From positions 62,001 through 126,000 of the forward strand of contig CAKVLR010000002.1 in assembly GCA_934757855.1 (NCBI GenBank): 64,000 nt of DNA, given 5' to 3'. Source of the DNA: an uncultured Clostridia bacterium (GTDB lineage Bacteria; Bacillota; Clostridia; Christensenellales; UBA1242). Under the pieces are notes generated by a model that saw only the letters and a list, made by a program, of their open reading frames with translations, made no database searches and was not told the origin of the DNA. This document shows positions 45,412-54,716 of this stretch, one piece after another (positions within the stretch are counted from its first letter, which is position 1; every line of letters starts with the position of its first letter). The position numbers and the translations under genes are program-made.

Positions 45412-45792
45412 TTATACCCATTCAGTTGAATAACTATCTTTAAAATCACAGTCATCAACTTTATTTTTGGCATAATTAAACATTTCTCGCGCTTTCCAAG
45501 AAGCCTTGTCCAATACTTTATTTTTTTGGTCCAACTCCAATTTTTCATTGTGAGCAGTGATTTCTGCAATAATATTTTGCATATTTTCAATACGCGTTTT
45601 GCGCAATTTATTTATCACATTGAAATTTAAGCCATTGTCGCATACTATGCAAAAAGTATTTGTTTTTTGCGATTTATTGTGTATTTCATAACGATTTTTG
45701 GTGGTATTATACACTGCATAGTACCCTTTGTCTATTTTTTTAATGCGCTCTACAATATTAAAAGCGTCCGATTTGATTTTGATTAATGCCAT
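45412..45792 (-). CDS. small conserved-type phage protein
   Basis: 126 residues. The N-terminal half has a beta hairpin-like pattern (GYYAVYNTTKNRYEIHNKS); the C-terminal half is a charged helix. It lies directly after the second capsid gene. Its coding sequence includes one copy of the GGTACTATGCA motif at 45715-45725 (minus strand). Confidence 0.6.
   Translation of the reverse strand: MALIKIKSDAFNIVERIKKIDKGYYAVYNTTKNRYEIHNKSQKTNTFCIVCDNGLNFNVINKLRKTRIENMQNIIAEITAHNEKLELDQKNKVLDKASWKAREMFNYAKNKVDDCDFKDSYSTEWV
45715..45725 (-). repeat. single GGTACTATGCA motif
   Basis: One full 11-base copy inside the 126-residue phage gene, identical to the outer arms of the cluster at 42788-42833. Confidence 0.6.
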
Positions 45793-45801
45793 ATTTTACT
45801 C

Positions 45802-46980
45802 CTAGTTAGTAACAGTAAGTTTTAATACTCTGTTTGGTCTATCGCAAATTAAGTCGCAATATTTTACAAGTGTAGCGATATGCGTTGCATAATTTTCGCG
45901 TTGATGCAATACTTCACCTTTATTATTTGACAACCAAGTCCAGTCGCATAATTGATGCAAATGGAACACGCTTGAATCAAGCAAGTAAGCAGAATTTTCA
46001 GGACAGAAACGAGTTGCAACCACAGGCACACCATTAAATGTAATAGTTTTGCTCCCTCCTGCCAAATTCATAACATCAGTATTGTAAGAACTTGCTTTTA
46101 GTTTGTCTTGCAATTTCCTACGGAAACTAAAACTACTAGTAATGAAATCCACATTTCCGTCATAATTTAACCTAATATCATCTATTAGTTGCATAAATTT
46201 AGGCATAGTGAATTGTGCAGTAGTCAAACTTGTTGTACTACCTGTCATATAAGAAACAGTCGAACGGTCTATGCCATAAAGTGTTGTGATAGTAGAATCA
46301 CAAATACCAGCAAGACCTATAAATTCCTTTCCTTTTGAATTTGTTAAATAAATAGAAATTTTCGTTTCATCTTCGTATTTTTCTGGAATTACAGTGCTTA
46401 ATGTAATAACAGAATCTTTGTCATCAACATCGACAATTTCTACATTTTTCAATTCAGGCATAAGTGTACCTGTTGAATCATACACATCTACACGCATACC
46501 GATTGCACCAACCGAACCTTCTGCAAGTTTTAGACTAGCCTCACCTGGTGTAAAAGTGTCCGAAGTGCCAAGCAACCCTGTACCGTTGCTATACAACATT
46601 CTCCTAAAATTGAATTTACTTGATTCAATTAGATTTTCCATCTCTGCATTTAATAAATTTAAGAAAGCACCCGCCTCATCACGACTAGCGCGAATCGCCT
46701 TATCACTAATCTCAATAGTACCGTAAAGGTTTTTGAGTTTAGAAGTAAGAGTTGCGTAAGAATTTTCTTTTGCAGTTGGCAAAGCACCTATTTCAGTACC
46801 CGCGCCAATACCGCCGTTAATTCCAAGCGGAATCATTTTTTTAATCTCATTTCCTGCAACACTTTGAGTGGTTTGCTCAATTTTTGCAAAAAATGGGTCG
46901 ACCGCGTTTTTTAGTTGGTCGGTTATTACTTCTAGATAAACATTTTTCAATGCATTATCCGCAGTTGACAATGAAATCAT
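45802..46980 (-). CDS. phage major capsid protein paralogue 2
   Basis: 392 residues. N-terminal region KKMIPLGINGGIGAGTEIGA, then NLYGTIEISDKAIRASRDEA and a conserved DGTG-like turn (SNGTG) fit the HK97-fold type coat proteins. It is a clear paralogue of the gene just upstream: same length, near-identical blocks such as LHQLCDW, INGGIGAG and DKAIRAS. By eye identity is around 40-45 percent. No frameshift is present in either copy. Confidence 0.82.
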   Translation of the reverse strand: MISLSTADNALKNVYLEVITDQLKNAVDPFFAKIEQTTQSVAGNEIKKMIPLGINGGIGAGTEIGALPTAKENSYATLTSKLKNLYGTIEISDKAIRASRDEAGAFLNLLNAEMENLIESSKFNFRRMLYSNGTGLLGTSDTFTPGEASLKLAEGSVGAIGMRVDVYDSTGTLMPELKNVEIVDVDDKDSVITLSTVIPEKYEDETKISIYLTNSKGKEFIGLAGICDSTITTLYGIDRSTVSYMTGSTTSLTTAQFTMPKFMQLIDDIRLNYDGNVDFITSSFSFRRKLQDKLKASSYNTDVMNLAGGSKTITFNGVPVVATRFCPENSAYLLDSSVFHLHQLCDWTWLSNNKGEVLHQRENYATHIATLVKYCDLICDRPNRVLKLTVTN

Positions 46981-46999
46981 ATTAATTTTTACCTCCCCA

Positions 47000-48178
47000 T
47001 TATAAATTGTAAATTAATGCTTGCGCATTTGGTCTGTTACAAATTAAGTCAGCGTACTTAACCAAAGTAGCACTGTAAGTAGCATAACCTTCTTTTTGTT
47101 TCAAAATTGAGCCATCGTTGTGAGTCAACCATTCCCAGTCGCATAATTGATGCAAAGTAAACATATCAGTATTGAGTAACATAATGTTGCTAGTGGTTTC
47201 AAATCTATTTCTCAAAACTGGAATACCGCAGAATGATACGCTCGTAAAGCCACCTTTTAGGTTAGTGCTATCCAAGTTTTTAGCATATCCAGAAAGCATA
47301 CCCATAATTGTGTACACAATGTCACCACCACACAAAATTACATTTGGTTGGTAGTTTGACTTCATTTCTACTTCATCAATTAATTTTTGGATAAAAGTTT
47401 CATTAAATGTGTCGCTGGTGTTTTTTGCGTATTTTATAGGCATCAAATTTTGATAATTTGCTCTATTTAAGCCATAAAGTGTAGTGCTACTACCAAAAAT
47501 TGCGCCAAGACCAGTCAATTCTCTGTCTTTACTGCCCTGAATGTAAACTTTGTATTTTGAAATATTAGCAGTGGTAAAAGTAGATGAAACTGTACTCAAA
47601 GTTATCTTTTTGTTACTTCTATCCACTTTTACAACTTCCACACCAGACATATTTGCATCTAATAGGTCACTACTGTAAAAGTCAAGTAGCATACCCTCCA
47701 TAAATACTGTTGCATTTGAAACGGTCATTGTTTTGTTTGTTGCATCAATCGCAGTGATTGAGCCACCCAAACTTCCTGTACCATCTCCATAAAACATACG
47801 ACCCAAGTTAAATTTACTTGCTTGCAATAATCCGTCCATTTCAGCAGTCAACAAGTTTACAAACGCGCCCTCATCATTTTCTGATGCACGAATTGCTTTA
47901 TCAGTTATCTCAATTTTACCATAAAGGTTTTTAAGAGAAGTCGTAAAACTTGCATACTTGCTTTCACGACTGGTTGGCAAAGCGCCGTCCTCATCACCAG
48001 CGCCTATACCTCCATTAATTCCATACGGAACAAGTTTAATAATGTTTCTACCATAAACATCAGCCGAACTTTGTTTAATCATATTAAAAATAGGGTCAAC
48101 CTGAGTGTTCAACTGATTGCTCAATGCTTCCAAATACACGGTTTTTAGTGCATTTTGTGCATTACTTAATGTAATCAT
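47000..48178 (-). CDS. phage major capsid protein paralogue 1
   Basis: 392 residues. Segments NAQNALKTVYLEALSNQLNT, NLYGKIEITDKAIRASENDE and GDGTGSLGG match phage major capsid proteins of the HK97 fold. It directly follows the scaffold-like gene, the usual capsid position. The downstream copy is a tandem duplicate that has diverged. Both have full ribosome-binding sites. Confidence 0.85.
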   Translation of the reverse strand: MITLSNAQNALKTVYLEALSNQLNTQVDPIFNMIKQSSADVYGRNIIKLVPYGINGGIGAGDEDGALPTSRESKYASFTTSLKNLYGKIEITDKAIRASENDEGAFVNLLTAEMDGLLQASKFNLGRMFYGDGTGSLGGSITAIDATNKTMTVSNATVFMEGMLLDFYSSDLLDANMSGVEVVKVDRSNKKITLSTVSSTFTTANISKYKVYIQGSKDRELTGLGAIFGSSTTLYGLNRANYQNLMPIKYAKNTSDTFNETFIQKLIDEVEMKSNYQPNVILCGGDIVYTIMGMLSGYAKNLDSTNLKGGFTSVSFCGIPVLRNRFETTSNIMLLNTDMFTLHQLCDWEWLTHNDGSILKQKEGYATYSATLVKYADLICNRPNAQALIYNL

Positions 48179-48188
48179 ATTTTATCTC

Positions 48189-49034
48189 CTATTTAAAAAA
48201 ATTTTTTGCCAGTTCTCTTGCCTCTGCCATATTTTGCACAGTTTTATGCACTTCGGCGCTATATTGTGCGCCCTCGGCTTTTGCAATAACTGACGGTGCA
48301 GACTTGTGAGTCTTAACTCTATTTAGGTAATCATTTACAATCAAATTGTATATTTTTTGATTATTTAAAGCACTTTTTGCAATAAAATCATCGTTTATAT
48401 CTATTTTTTGCTCCTTTTTTTGCAAAATTTTGACCCAAGAGTTTAACAAAGGGGCTTCGCTACTTTGCACAGCCTTGTCTTTGACTAGCATTTCCGCTAT
48501 CTCTTTTGAATGATTTTTTGCATCGGGAAATTCCTCAAAAAATTTATTTACCTTTTCGTTCCAGTCCGCACTTTCCCATATTTTGGTAACGCTTTTGGGG
48601 GCTTGCGCCTTGTCCAAATTTTCATCAGGGGTAATTTGTACCTTATCTGATGAGCCGTTTTCTTCAATTTTAGAGACAACCTCTCCTTCATTTACAGAAG
48701 AAATCTCTTGTCTAAAATCGTTTAAATCATCATTTTTTTGTGAATTTTCTTCATTTTGAGTGTTAATTGGGGTATTTTCGCTTGATTTTGCGCATAGTTC
48801 TGCCTTGTTTTCGGCGTTTTCAGGTTCAGCGTTAGTTTTTGAGATATTTTCATCGCTATTTTGCATATTTTTCTTCATTTTTGCCAATTCCATAGCATTT
48901 TTGGTAAAACAACTTCTCAAACTATCGTAGGCATCTTTAAGCGTTTTTACCGACTTGAATGTTCCTAAATCAGTACCATCATTTTTTAACTCCCCCTCAA
49001 AAGAAGGCAATTCAAAAGGTAATTTTTCTTCCAT
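48189..49034 (-). CDS. probable phage scaffolding protein
   Basis: 281 residues, very hydrophilic, Glu/Asn/Ser/Lys-rich, with a long low-complexity middle. The N-terminal FKSVKTLKDAYDSLRSCFTK segment is like that of scaffolding proteins in Firmicutes phages. Its position between portal and capsid supports this. Confidence 0.7.
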   Translation of the reverse strand: MEEKLPFELPSFEGELKNDGTDLGTFKSVKTLKDAYDSLRSCFTKNAMELAKMKKNMQNSDENISKTNAEPENAENKAELCAKSSENTPINTQNEENSQKNDDLNDFRQEISSVNEGEVVSKIEENGSSDKVQITPDENLDKAQAPKSVTKIWESADWNEKVNKFFEEFPDAKNHSKEIAEMLVKDKAVQSSEAPLLNSWVKILQKKEQKIDINDDFIAKSALNNQKIYNLIVNDYLNRVKTHKSAPSVIAKAEGAQYSAEVHKTVQNMAEARELAKNFFK

Positions 49035-49045
49035 TTCCCTAACTC

Positions 49046-50962
49046 CTATTTTTCAATATTATTGTTACTTTCGGCAAGCAAAGTTAATTTTTTAAATTGC
49101 TTGTGCTTGCGAATATGTGCTAACATTTTGTCACGAATTTCAGGTTTTTCGCGTGAAATTTTATCAAATTCTCCACTTAACATAAAAGCAATGTGAGCAT
49201 TGATATGCAAATCGTGGTCGTGAATTTCCATAACCTCAGGTTCTTTTCCGTCCAAAAATTCTATATTCTCACGCTTCGCTTTTTCAAGTTGTAGATTATT
49301 GTTATCAAGTGCATCTTCCCAAATACCAAATCCCAACAACTCCAAAATTTTTAGCCTCATCGCATTTGACAACTTGCCATTTTCATCGTGTAGTAACCCA
49401 GCATTTAGTAAATCAAAAATCATACTGCGCTTTTGAGCGACTGTTTCGCCGAGTTCTGTTTCCGTTTCAAACACTACATCATCAGTAGTAATCGCACGAT
49501 TGTCCCAGTAAAATAATTTACTTGTTCCGTTTTCACCTACTAATTTACTCATTCTCTGCGCATTTACAAATTGCTTGTATAAACGCAAAATTTGAATACC
49601 TATTTCTTTAATTGCAAATTTTATGTACTCACCACTTGATGAAATTCTCATATCTTCTTGCTCCATTAAAATTTGCAACGCAACACCACTCATATTTGAA
49701 ATTGCGCTTGCGTTTGAACCGAATAAATCACTTACGCCACTGATATTTAAAAATTCATTTAGCAATCTTTCTTCTTCATCTCTAAAATCAGAAGGCAAAG
49801 ATGCGTTCGACATAAATTGAGGAGCGCGTGAACCTTGTCTATAAACCAAAATTTTCCCTGGGCTTAAACCTTCTTCTTCCAAATTATCAATATCGACAGA
49901 GCCGTCCTCAACGCTTACTATCCCCATACAAAGTCTATTCATAAATTCGTGTTTACGGTTTTTGATTGCGTTGTAGGCGCGTTGAACAGGAATAGAGCGT
50001 TCAACTATACTTGTACCCCAAAATAACGAAGGTTGTCCAACACTAATTTGTCGAATAAACGGAAAACCGCGTTCGCCATTTTGCAAATTTTTGTAAGGCA
50101 ATTCCCCATCATAGAGCAATTTATCGCCAGCAATAATTACAAGCCTACCATCAGGGCGGTCTTTTGTCGGCATTTCGTAGCGTTCGATAACCATAGCGTG
50201 GTCGTGTTTTATCGTTTTTGTCATTTTTGCAGATTTGCTAGCATATCCCAGACCACCCGCTACTTGCGAATTTGATAAATTATATGTATCAATATCTTCA
50301 CCTTTAACCGTTACGCCCCAGTGTTTTTTAATTGTTTCCACATGGTAGGCACGAGCGTGAATTAGACTGCGACAACTATCTAGTGACTCACACGAATTGC
50401 TATCAGGGTAAATTTCAAATGGTGAACATACGATAACATCGACATCACCCTCAAAAATCTTTTCACCCAAAGTCGTTAGCCCAACCACGGAGCCTGCACT
50501 ATCGTTCCATACTACCTTGTAAAAACTCGTTCCACAAATTTCACTCCATTTGGTCGCTTGCGAAACCAATTCGCTAAGTTCAAGTTTTGAAGATACTGAA
50601 TCTAAAATATCTTTACAAATATGTGCATTGCTTACATCATCTTCATCACCACTCGCAGGCAACACTGTCATAGTCGGACGGACTTTCGCCAATTTGGAAA
50701 GCCTTGTTTCCACCAACGGTGCTATATGATTGTAAACTTCTCGTTCTTGCCAAAAATACTGCTTGTCAAAATCATCAAGCGTATCATTTGAACCAATCCC
50801 ACAATACTGATTGCCCATAACAAAATTGATATTTAATTGCCATTGAGCATCAAATGGTCGGCGCTCCTCTTGCCTTCGCTCAAAATCTTTTTTAATTTCA
50901 CCGACCAGTTCTCTTTCTGCTAAATTTTTAGATTTTTGCGCATTTTTTTGCGTATTTTGCAT
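49046..50962 (-). CDS. phage portal protein, P22-like
   Basis: 638 residues, near the size of P22 gp1-type portals. The N-terminal region RPFDAQWQLNINFVMGNQY and YNHIAPLVETRLSKLAKVRP is typical of that family. Later SVGQPSLFWGTSIVERSIPV and a long C-terminal helix region follow. The portal ring is the DNA entry point of the capsid. It lies downstream of the terminase large subunit. Confidence 0.85.
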   Translation of the reverse strand: MQNTQKNAQKSKNLAERELVGEIKKDFERRQEERRPFDAQWQLNINFVMGNQYCGIGSNDTLDDFDKQYFWQEREVYNHIAPLVETRLSKLAKVRPTMTVLPASGDEDDVSNAHICKDILDSVSSKLELSELVSQATKWSEICGTSFYKVVWNDSAGSVVGLTTLGEKIFEGDVDVIVCSPFEIYPDSNSCESLDSCRSLIHARAYHVETIKKHWGVTVKGEDIDTYNLSNSQVAGGLGYASKSAKMTKTIKHDHAMVIERYEMPTKDRPDGRLVIIAGDKLLYDGELPYKNLQNGERGFPFIRQISVGQPSLFWGTSIVERSIPVQRAYNAIKNRKHEFMNRLCMGIVSVEDGSVDIDNLEEEGLSPGKILVYRQGSRAPQFMSNASLPSDFRDEEERLLNEFLNISGVSDLFGSNASAISNMSGVALQILMEQEDMRISSSGEYIKFAIKEIGIQILRLYKQFVNAQRMSKLVGENGTSKLFYWDNRAITTDDVVFETETELGETVAQKRSMIFDLLNAGLLHDENGKLSNAMRLKILELLGFGIWEDALDNNNLQLEKAKRENIEFLDGKEPEVMEIHDHDLHINAHIAFMLSGEFDKISREKPEIRDKMLAHIRKHKQFKKLTLLAESNNNIEK

Positions 50963-50976
50963 AAATTTTCTCCTTT

Positions 50977-51165
50977 TTAAGCATTAAATTTACTTTTTAC
51001 CGATTTAGGGACCAAGTTTTTCCCTAAATTTTCATAGAGGTCACGAGCGCATTTTTCACACAAGCAAACCGAATACTTGCTAAAATTTATCTTGTATTTA
51101 GGTGCGTTCGTACACCCAACATCGCCCGCGCATTTTACCTTTCGAGTTTGAATAGTTAGTTGCAT
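50977..51165 (-). CDS. small cysteine-rich phage protein
   Basis: 62 residues from the ATG at 51165, behind AAGGAGGTG; a longer frame would overlap the gene upstream. Five cysteines (CAGDVGC and CLCEKC) suggest a zinc ribbon. Function unknown. Confidence 0.6.
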   Translation of the reverse strand: MQLTIQTRKVKCAGDVGCTNAPKYKINFSKYSVCLCEKCARDLYENLGKNLVPKSVKSKFNA

Positions 51166-51166
51166 A

Positions 51167-51457
51167 CTACACCTCCTTTTTGATTTGTTGCAAGATTTCA
51201 GCGCGCATTTTTTGCAATTCTTCATCACTAAAATCGCGCAAATTATTCATATTCGTATCAAAACATCGTTCCAGCAAAGCGCGGGCAGCGTTTATATCAG
51301 GAGGAATATGTTTTTTTGTTACCTTTTTTTTGATTAATTTTAAATCTTCGCCCCCAGTACCCCCCGCATATTCCTCCACAACCTCATCGACCGTGTAGCC
51401 CATTGCTTTTTTCAATAAAGATTTTGCTAATTTTTCCGTTTCATTTTCGTTTTTCAA
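51167..51457 (-). CDS. small phage protein, terminase small subunit-like segment
   Basis: 96 residues from a TTG start behind GGGGGTGG. The phrase VTKKHIPPDINAARALLERC recalls a segment common in terminase small subunits and related Firmicutes phage proteins. Unlike the usual order, it follows rather than precedes the large subunit. Assignment tentative. Confidence 0.5.
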   Translation of the reverse strand: MKNENETEKLAKSLLKKAMGYTVDEVVEEYAGGTGGEDLKLIKKKVTKKHIPPDINAARALLERCFDTNMNNLRDFSDEELQKMRAEILQQIKKEV

Positions 51458-51458
51458 C

Positions 51459-52907
51459 CTACCACCCCCTATTTAATAAATGCCTACGGTTTTTGGCAAT
51501 TAATTTTTCTTTATGTTGCTGAATTAATGTAGGTTGTGGTTTTGCTTCCATATGCGCATCGGGGCGCGACATAATGTAATATCGCAACTCGTCCATTGCG
51601 TGGTCATCTTTTTTAATCGGGACATCTGCATTACCCCACCAATATCCCTTAATTTCGCGTATCATATTTACACAAGTAGAAAAAATAAACAATTTTGCTT
51701 CATTTTTTGCATTTTTTAGATAACTTTTGACTCTTGATATGCCAGAAAACAAATCTTTATTAACATTCGTATTCACATTGATGCCGTAATCATAAAATAA
51801 TTCACTTACGCTTTTTGGAGAGGCAAGCGTTTTTTGATTTGCAGCGGAGTCAATCAACGCATTGATTTTTCCATTGAAACCAACAGGCCAATTCAACTGC
51901 TTGCACTTTTCCAAAATGCAGTGTGCGTGGTGCTCAATAGTTTTTTTAGCCTCATAATGCTCAGCAATTACATAAACATTTCCATCATAATCGACTGCAT
52001 ACCAGTGAGCACTTAACGGATTGTGAAGCCCTGGGTCAATACTGATATTGTCATACCAATCTTGCGGAACACTAAAAGGCTCGATAATATGCGTATTTAC
52101 ATCAAATTCACTATAAACTAGTCCGCCTTTTGCACAAAATTTACCATAACGCCTACTTTCCAATTCATCTGGGCTTAAAGTTTTTGTCAACGCTTCAATT
52201 TCCTTTTTTGCCAAAAATGGATTATCACCCCACTCCATTTCTTCACACCAAATTTCTTCATCGTTTGCTTCATTTAAGTAAATTTTGTCATATACCCAAG
52301 TTAAGCCTTTCAATGGAGTCATTGTGCCAAAAATTTCGCCTTGTTTATCCAAAACTCTCATTCGACACTCAGTATAAATATCAAACGGTGGTTCTTCATC
52401 AAACCATACCCAGTCAAGACTTGTTCCTTGAAATTTCTCTCTGCCTTGGTCGCAAGTCTTAAAGCCAATTTTGCTTGTCGTGCCAAAAATATTTTTAACC
52501 AAAATATAGTCAATCACGCCATTTTCTGCCGAGTCTTTTCTACCCGCAAGCATTACAATATCTGCAATCCAATCGGGATTTAAGTAATACAAAATTTTAT
52601 TTTGCGCCACATCGCGCTGAACTTGCTGACTAAGGCTGACCACCCAGCCATCACGCGGTTTATTTTCTTTATATGGGTGAATACCTCGAGCGAGCCAAAC
52701 CGCTTCTACAGCACCGCATTGAGATTTTCCACTACGGTTTCCACCGAAAACCCAGCGGTTACGCTTCTTGTTTTTATGAAATAAAAGTTGCTTTTTATGA
52801 ACAATTTTACCCGTGTTATATTTGGACAAATGGTCGTTTTCTGCCCTACGCTTCAATTCTTTATCAATCAAAATTATTTTATTAATTAAGTCATCGGTAT
52901 CCATCAT
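51459..52907 (-). CDS. phage terminase large subunit
   Basis: 482 residues. The ATPase has Walker A GGNRSGKS at 55-62 and Walker B WVWFDEE near residue 170, with the coupling motif GTMTPLKG. The RNase H-like nuclease has Asp in ISIDPG, in LIDSAAN and in HAMDELRYY. This motor packages DNA into the prohead. The second ATG (52904) has better spacing to GGAGAG. No sigma-A consensus promoter is seen before it, so it may depend on a phage activator. Confidence 0.93.
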   Translation of the reverse strand: MMDTDDLINKIILIDKELKRRAENDHLSKYNTGKIVHKKQLLFHKNKKRNRWVFGGNRSGKSQCGAVEAVWLARGIHPYKENKPRDGWVVSLSQQVQRDVAQNKILYYLNPDWIADIVMLAGRKDSAENGVIDYILVKNIFGTTSKIGFKTCDQGREKFQGTSLDWVWFDEEPPFDIYTECRMRVLDKQGEIFGTMTPLKGLTWVYDKIYLNEANDEEIWCEEMEWGDNPFLAKKEIEALTKTLSPDELESRRYGKFCAKGGLVYSEFDVNTHIIEPFSVPQDWYDNISIDPGLHNPLSAHWYAVDYDGNVYVIAEHYEAKKTIEHHAHCILEKCKQLNWPVGFNGKINALIDSAANQKTLASPKSVSELFYDYGINVNTNVNKDLFSGISRVKSYLKNAKNEAKLFIFSTCVNMIREIKGYWWGNADVPIKKDDHAMDELRYYIMSRPDAHMEAKPQPTLIQQHKEKLIAKNRRHLLNRGW

Positions 52908-53028
52908 CTCTCCAAATCAACTAAAATTTATATTTTTCGCTAATTTATGGTTTAAAATTCATAAAAAAACCAATAATTGCATATGGAAATTTCTTCCTAA
53001 TTTGGTAAAATACTACAAGGAGTCGGTT

Positions 53029-53844
53029 ATGCGTAAATATTTATACATTTTTAGTGTATTTTTATTCATTTTAAACTTTGTTTATTTTTGTAATATAATC
53101 CCCGCAACTGCTGATACGCCGACATATTTTAGAATAAATAATGACTCGGTATATCTATATCGCACACCTGTTGCGGACACTGAAAACAACAACGCTTATT
53201 TTAAATTACCTAACACATATTTTGTAAAATTTAATAGCACATTTGATGAAAATTTTTTAAATGTGACTTATAGAGATTTTACTGGTTATGTATTAAAAAG
53301 TGATGTGGTGGCAGTATATTCTATCCCTGAAATTCCATTTGAAACTAACAGAATTTTTAATATTCAAGGAGTAGCAAATTTGGTCATTCGCTCCGCCCCA
53401 AACACTCAAAGTGAATATCTAGGAACTATTCCATTCAATGCAACTGACATAACTTATTTCGGCGAAATCGAAGGTGAACAAGCAAATCTAGCGTTATCAA
53501 ATACTTGGTATTTTTGTCGTTACAAAAGTTTTGAGCAAGGAATAATTACTGGCTATATTTACGCACCACTTACAACAGGTTTAACAGAATTTGTACCGAA
53601 CACCGAAGAAGTGCTTACCGAGCCAACTCAAAATGCAAACTCAAATTCGGTACTAGCACCCGAACTAAAAACTGGGTCAAATTTAATATTAATTTTATGC
53701 CTAACAGTGCCTGCAATTTTACTTTTAATTTTGGTATTTAGACCAGAAAAACGCAAAAAGAAGCGTGAAGCAACTCGTGCTATTGCAAACTTAAATCGCT
53801 TATCCTTACCAGACAAAAATGATAAAAATACATTCGATTTTTAA
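53029..53844 (+). CDS. secreted/type I membrane protein with SH3-like domains
   Basis: 271 residues from the ATG at 53029 (AAGGAG upstream); a longer frame from 52813 would overlap the terminase gene. Signal peptide at 1-28 (ending PATA|D). Two SH3-like regions follow (YLYRTPVAD... and LVIRSAPNTQSEYLGTIPF). A single membrane helix near residues 220-241 and a basic cytosolic tail (RPEKRKKKREATR) complete it. It is on the opposite strand to the phage genes, wedged between terminase and regulator. Likely surface exposed. Confidence 0.75.
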   Translation: MRKYLYIFSVFLFILNFVYFCNIIPATADTPTYFRINNDSVYLYRTPVADTENNNAYFKLPNTYFVKFNSTFDENFLNVTYRDFTGYVLKSDVVAVYSIPEIPFETNRIFNIQGVANLVIRSAPNTQSEYLGTIPFNATDITYFGEIEGEQANLALSNTWYFCRYKSFEQGIITGYIYAPLTTGLTEFVPNTEEVLTEPTQNANSNSVLAPELKTGSNLILILCLTVPAILLLILVFRPEKRKKKREATRAIANLNRLSLPDKNDKNTFDF

Positions 53845-53874
53845 ATTTTTGCGTATTATTGCCTTAAATCTAGG

Positions 53875-53916
53875 TACTATGCAATGTACTATGCAGTATT
53901 TTTTAGATACTATGCA
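53875..53916. repeat. cluster of three TACTATGCA motifs
   Basis: Copies at 53875-53883, 53887-53895 and 53908-53916, all in the same orientation. It lies between the end of the SH3 protein gene and the end of the phage regulator gene, overlapping the regulator stop codon. Confidence 0.7.
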
Positions 53917-54461
53917 CGCCCATAAACAGCACTCACCAAACGGTCTAGCCTACTCATTTTTGGTATTATGATAGGTCTTAGACCTTTTTCTATTCCGTGC
54001 ATTTTTACCAAATAAGAATTGTAAATTCCAACTATCCAGCCCTCATTTTCTAGCATTGTTTCTATGTCTTTATATGTGTAACCAAGATTGAAAATTTGCT
54101 CCATAATCCCCTGCAAAGCCTTATTTATGTATCTATGAATCGTACGGCGATTTGTATGCATTTCCTCAGCCAAAGTTTGCGCATCAATTTTATCTATATA
54201 ATATTTAACCAACAATGTGGCATCATCTTGATTTGTATTTTTTATACTTTCTTCAATCAACAATTTAACTGAAAGCAATCTCTTTTTTCGTTGAATTAAA
54301 TCAATAACTGCTTCCATATCTTCGATAGTATTTGACTCACCTTGATATAGGTTTCCACTAAAACTAGACTTTTCCACCACAAGGCGGTCAATACTTTTTA
54401 TTATCCTCCCTAGATATTTGTACGACTCAAATAAAGTCTTTGCCCATAAAAGATTTTTCAT
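53910..54461 (-). CDS. phage transcriptional regulator with C-terminal-half HTH (ArpU/sigma-like)
   Basis: 183 residues from the ATG at 54461 (MKNLLWAKTLFESYKYLGRI), placed after GGGAGG; a longer frame from 54488 has no such site. The sequence DAQTLAEEMHTNRRTIHRYI (about residues 113-132) is a helix-turn-helix of the sigma region 4 / ArpU-like type found in late-gene regulators of Firmicutes phages. Its promoter is sigma-A-like. It probably switches on the structural genes, which lack a consensus promoter. Confidence 0.65.
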   Translation of the reverse strand: MKNLLWAKTLFESYKYLGRIIKSIDRLVVEKSSFSGNLYQGESNTIEDMEAVIDLIQRKKRLLSVKLLIEESIKNTNQDDATLLVKYYIDKIDAQTLAEEMHTNRRTIHRYINKALQGIMEQIFNLGYTYKDIETMLENEGWIVGIYNSYLVKMHGIEKGLRPIIIPKMSRLDRLVSAVYGRA

Positions 54462-54528
54462 TTTTTTACCTCCCAATCGCTTCGACAAAATTTGACAAAT
54501 TTCGCCAATTTTTGCCCTTACGAAAACT

Positions 54529-54558
54529 ACTATATATTACGATTGTTCGATTTGTCAA
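54529..54558 (-). promoter_or_regulatory. promoter of the phage regulator gene
   Basis: Minus strand TTGACA, 18-base spacer, TATAGT, about 60 bases before the ATG. The spacer contains CGAAC, a half SOS box. Confidence 0.65.
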
Positions 54559-54635
54559 TATGTTGTGACAGGTTTTTTGAATATTTTTGAAAATTTTTGT
54601 AAATTATTCAAAAATCATTCCTTTTTGTTATTATC

Positions 54636-54648
54636 GAACTTATGTTCT
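54636..54648. promoter_or_regulatory. SOS (LexA)-like box
   Basis: CGAACTTATGTTC contains the perfect inverted repeat GAAC-TTAT-GTTC of the Gram-positive LexA site, with two differences from the B. subtilis consensus outside the arms. It lies between the divergent regulator and SH3-protein genes, next to a plus-strand TATAAT at 54652. Confidence 0.5.
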
Positions 54649-54716
54649 AGTATAATTATAAATTCTTGACACCTAGCGTACATATTTACAAATTAATAAA
54701 AAATTCTTTTATTTTG

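Noticed and set aside
52813..53028. N-terminal extension of the plus-strand SH3 protein frame
   Set aside because: It overlaps the 5' end of the terminase gene on the other strand, has no ribosome-binding site, and a signal peptide begins exactly at the ATG at 53029.
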